64,000 nt of DNA, from the NCBI GenBank assembly GCA_040235565.1, contig JBECLA010000017.1:49143-113142 (forward strand). Reading direction: 5' to 3'. Positions 61,309-64,000 of the stretch are shown here, piece after piece; position 1 is the first letter of the stretch, and every line of letters begins with the position of its first letter. Source of the stretch: JAHEIJ01 sp040235565 (GTDB lineage Bacteria; Pseudomonadota; Gammaproteobacteria; UBA6429; Thiohalophilaceae). A program made the translations under genes and the position numbers. The notes below the pieces were generated by a model. It searched no databases. It was not told the DNA's origin and saw only the letters and a list, made by a program, of their open reading frames with translations.

Positions 61309-62337
61309 ATGCAGTCGATACACAGTTCTCCCCATATTCCACCACAAAACAGCGTCACCCGCATGATGTTGGCGGTTCTGGTCGCCTTGATCCCCGGGAT
61401 CCTGGTGTATATCTACTTTTTTGGTTGGGGTGTGGTCGTCAATATCGTGCTGGCCACACTGGCAGCAGTGGGCTGCGAGGCGCTGATGTTGCGCTTGCGC
61501 CATCGCCCCATCAAACCGTATCTGCTTGATGGCAGCGCTGTCGTCACGGCCGTGTTGTTTGCCCTGGCATTACCCACCCTGGCACCCTGGTGGTTGGTTA
61601 TCGCCGGCGTGGCCTTCGCTATTGTGATTGCCAAACATCTGTATGGTGGCCTGGGCTATAACCCGTTTAATCCGGCAATGGTCGGTTATGCCACCTTGTT
61701 GATTGCTTTCCCGAAGGAAATGACCGCCTGGGTGCCGGCCGGCACCCATGAGATCAGTATGATCGACAATCTCCGTTATACCTTTTTGAATGCCTTACCA
61801 GACGGTATGACCTATGACAGTCTGACCATGGCCACCCCGCTGGATACGGTCAAAACCGAACTGGCGCAGGACCGCACCATGGCAGAAATTCCCCTGCGTT
61901 ATTCCGGGCTGTTTGGTGGGGTCGCGGGGCGTGGCTGGGAATGGGTCAATTTTGCCTTCTTTCTGGGTGGACTGGTATTGATCTACATGAAGGTGATCAA
62001 CTGGCGTATTCCGTTAGCTGTGATCAGCGGTATCTTCGTCATCGCGACCGCCTTTGCCATTCCGGATCCCGACCTGCACCCTTCACCCTGGTTCCATCTG
62101 CTTGGCGGCGCCGCGATGCTGGGCGCTTTCTATATTGCCACCGATCCTGTGACAGCGGCGACAACCCCGCGGGGCCAGCTCATTTATGGCTTTGGTATTG
62201 GTGTTCTTATTTATGTGATCCGGACCTGGGGGGGCTATCCGGATGGTGTCGCCTTCGCCGTGCTGATTATGAACATGGCTGTTCCCACGCTTGATTATTA
62301 CACCCAGCCACGCGTTTTTGGCCAGGAGAAAAAATAA
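61309..62337 (+). CDS. rsxD: Rnf/Rsx complex subunit D
   Basis: A polytopic membrane subunit of 342 residues. It carries a covalently bound FMN on Thr176 within DSLTMATPLDT, the conserved flavinylation motif, and GGLGYNPFNPAMVGYATLLI is the usual loop. About nine membrane segments are predicted by eye. It follows rsxC by 3 bases. Confidence 0.95.
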   Translation: MQSIHSSPHIPPQNSVTRMMLAVLVALIPGILVYIYFFGWGVVVNIVLATLAAVGCEALMLRLRHRPIKPYLLDGSAVVTAVLFALALPTLAPWWLVIAGVAFAIVIAKHLYGGLGYNPFNPAMVGYATLLIAFPKEMTAWVPAGTHEISMIDNLRYTFLNALPDGMTYDSLTMATPLDTVKTELAQDRTMAEIPLRYSGLFGGVAGRGWEWVNFAFFLGGLVLIYMKVINWRIPLAVISGIFVIATAFAIPDPDLHPSPWFHLLGGAAMLGAFYIATDPVTAATTPRGQLIYGFGIGVLIYVIRTWGGYPDGVAFAVLIMNMAVPTLDYYTQPRVFGQEKK

Positions 62338-62338
62338 C

Positions 62339-62983
62339 ATGGCCCTGGTCCGCCACATGACGATTAGCGCGGTGCTACTGGGGCTGTTCGCGGTTATCGG
62401 CACGGCCATGGTGGCAATAATCTATGGCGCAACCGAGGAGCGCATTGCTGCTAACGAGCGGGCGTTTTTACTCAAAAGTCTGCATATCCTGATAACGCCG
62501 GGACAACACGACAATGACCTGTTCAATGATGTGATCACTGTTCAGGATAAGGAACTGCTTGGCACCACCAAACCGGTGCGGGTATACCGGGCACGCCGGG
62601 ACAAACAGCCGGTTGCGGCGATCATCAATGCTGTCGCCCCGGACGGTTATAGCGGCAGTATCGAACTGCTGGTTGCGATTCGTTATGATGCCACTTTGGC
62701 AGGGGTGCGTGTCGTGAAACACAAGGAAACACCCGGCCTGGGTGATGCCATCGATGCCAGCAAGTCTGACTGGGTTCTGAGTTTTAATGATCGTTCGTTA
62801 GCAAACCCGGACAAGAAAGGCTGGGCGGTCAAGCGTGATGGCGGGATCTTCGACCAGTTCACCGGCGCAACCATTTCCCCCCGGGCCGTGGTCAATGCCG
62901 TGCATCGGAGCCTGCTTTACTTTAATGAACACAGGGACGAATTGTTTGACAAACCATCCATGCCGATCGAAGGACATGCATAA
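62339..62983 (+). CDS. rsxG: Rnf/Rsx complex subunit G
   Basis: A single-pass membrane protein of 214 residues with a periplasmic FMN-binding domain. The covalent FMN-Thr motif is [18 protein letters not shown] (Thr178), and the upstream [20 protein letters not shown] and [12 protein letters not shown] segments are characteristic. ATG 62339 begins directly after the rsxD stop; an upstream in-frame start would lie inside rsxD and lacks family resemblance. It overlaps rsxE by one base. Confidence 0.95.
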   Translation: MALVRHMTISAVLLGLFAVIGTAMVAIIYGATEERIAANERAFLLKSLHILITPGQHDNDLFNDVITVQDKELLGTTKPVRVYRARRDKQPVAAIINAVAPDGYSGSIELLVAIRYDATLAGVRVVKHKETPGLGDAIDASKSDWVLSFNDRSLANPDKKGWAVKRDGGIFDQFTGATISPRAVVNAVHRSLLYFNEHRDELFDKPSMPIEGHA

Positions 62984-63666
62984 TGACGCAACAGAGTTAT
63001 CGCCACGTTATTAACGAAGGATTGTGGAACAATAATCCCGCGCTGGTGCAAATATTGGGTTTATGTCCTTTATTGGCGGTCTCCAATACGGTAATCAATA
63101 GCCTGGGTCTGGGCCTTGCCACCACCCTGACGCTGGTCGCCTCCAATGCGACCGTGTCGCTCATTCGACGCTGGGTACGGCCCGACATCCGGATCCCCGT
63201 ATTTGTATTGATTATTGCCTCTGTCGTCACAGTAATCGAACTGGCAATGAACGCCTGGTTCCATGAACTGTATTTAATCCTGGGTATATTCATACCCTTG
63301 ATAGTAACCAATTGCACGATCATCGCCCGTGCCGAATCTTTTGCTTCCAAGAATGCATTGATGCCTTCGATCATTGACGGACTTTTCATGGGGATCGGTT
63401 TTATGGCGGTATTGGTCGTGCTGGGTGCCATGCGCGAACTGATCGGTTTTGGTACCTTGTTATCCCATGCAGATTTGATGTTTGGTGAAATCGGCAAATC
63501 CTTGACGCTGCAACCCTGGGAGCAATACCGGGGTTACCTGCTGGCTATCCTCCCCCCGGGAGCGTTTATGGGATTAGGTTTCATTATCGCAATCAAAAAC
63601 GTGATCGATAACCGTCGCGCGCGCAAACTACAAAAGGTTGTTACCGCTCAGCCTGAATTGGCATAA
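62983..63666 (+). CDS. rsxE: Rnf/Rsx complex subunit E
   Basis: A membrane subunit of 227 residues homologous to rsxA in inverted topology: [20 protein letters not shown] and [20 protein letters not shown] carry the intramembrane cluster Cys residues. About six hydrophobic segments are visible, with a positively charged tail (residues 205-227). It is the last rsx gene, followed by nth after 75 bases, as in E. coli. Confidence 0.96.
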   Translation: MTQQSYRHVINEGLWNNNPALVQILGLCPLLAVSNTVINSLGLGLATTLTLVASNATVSLIRRWVRPDIRIPVFVLIIASVVTVIELAMNAWFHELYLILGIFIPLIVTNCTIIARAESFASKNALMPSIIDGLFMGIGFMAVLVVLGAMRELIGFGTLLSHADLMFGEIGKSLTLQPWEQYRGYLLAILPPGAFMGLGFIIAIKNVIDNRRARKLQKVVTAQPELA

Positions 63667-63741
63667 CATCAGCATTGATAAAAATCCAATTGGCTTGATT
63701 TTGACCGCCAATAAAATTGACCTGCGACACTGTATTGCATA

Positions 63742-64000
63742 ATGAAAAACGAAAATATTGCCGAAATATTCAAGCGGTTAAAAAAACATAACCCCAAACC
63801 CACCACGGAACTGAATTACACCTCACCCTTTGAACTTTTGATTGCCGTAATTCTTTCGGCCCAGGCAACCGACAAGGGTGTGAACAAGGCGACGACCGAG
63901 CTATTCAAGGTGGCCAGCACGCCCGAAGCCCTACTGGCACTGAAAGAACGCGGTCTTAAAAAACACATCAAGACTATCGGCCTGTTTAATACCAAGGCAA
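63742..64000 (+). CDS. nth: Endonuclease III (5' part, cut by window end)
   Basis: The first 86 residues of a HhH-GPD DNA glycosylase/AP lyase that excises oxidised pyrimidines. FELLIAVILSAQATDKGVNK is the diagnostic N-terminal helix region, and LKKHIKTIGLFNTKAK leads into the helix-hairpin-helix. The catalytic Lys/Asp and the 4Fe-4S loop are beyond the window. The start is ATG 63742. Adjacency to rsxE supports the call. Confidence 0.93.
   Translation, partial: MKNENIAEIFKRLKKHNPKPTTELNYTSPFELLIAVILSAQATDKGVNKATTELFKVASTPEALLALKERGLKKHIKTIGLFNTKA

Overview
The window is a chromosomal segment of moderate GC content from a gammaproteobacterium outside the enteric group. Protein families and gene order both point there: divergent lptFG / pepA-holC-valS, the rsxABCDGE-nth run, divergent apbC / metG, purM-purN beside a DUF2066 gene, hda and a wrbA-arsC pair. 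Several small families (DUF2970, DUF3106, DUF3619-like, DUF4124, DUF2069, DUF2066) are typical of environmental Gamma- and Betaproteobacteria. The glycogen genes and the Rnf/Rsx complex would suit a free-living, possibly sulfur-bacterium-like organism, but the sequence does not fix the genus. No rRNA, tRNA, CRISPR array, prophage or insertion sequence was seen.

Layout. 0.1-10 kb: RDD membrane protein, lptG-lptF (LPS export), divergent pepA-holC-small acidic protein, an opposing GT39-like glycosyltransferase, and valS. 10-13.4 kb: DUF2970 protein, MFS transporter, then a tightly overlapping operon of ECF-like sigma factor, DUF3619-like putative anti-sigma, small exported protein and DUF3106 protein. 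14-28.4 kb: a glycogen/alpha-glucan block: pgm-glgP (+), glgC-GH57-malQ (-), glgB-glgA (+), a small SAP/Cys protein and glk. Together these could interconvert glucose, G6P, G1P, ADP-glucose, glycogen and maltodextrins. 28.5-38.4 kb: prfC, inositol-monophosphatase-like gene, rimI, family-4-like uracil-DNA glycosylase, and an amino-acid/lipid stretch ilvB-ilvN-ilvC, pssA, leuA on the minus strand.

38.7-43.2 kb: two DUF4124 proteins flanking a MIF-type tautomerase, proS, a lytic transglycosylase and a DUF3050 protein. 43.2-48.1 kb: minus-strand envelope genes: thioredoxin-like protein, TolC-like protein, HlyD-like adaptor and acylphosphatase; then a LysM lipoprotein, a DUF4398-like/LysM lipoprotein and a DUF4398 lipoprotein that share modules. 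48.2-54.4 kb: arsC-wrbA-DUF2069, opposed by hda, a CDP-alcohol phosphotransferase and DUF2066; then purM-purN and dcd. 54.5-64 kb: a hairpin-rich non-coding repeat-like block, apbC, metG, rsxABCDGE and the 5' part of nth, cut by the window end.

Most of the window is ordinary housekeeping DNA. The less explained items are the modular LysM/DUF4398 trio, the hairpin-rich block between dcd and apbC, the sigma-factor operon whose first gene seems to start at CTG, a Leu-rich short ORF with hairpins ahead of leuA, the MIF homologue between DUF4124 genes, and the DUF3050 protein with a possible diiron-oxidase ligand pattern.
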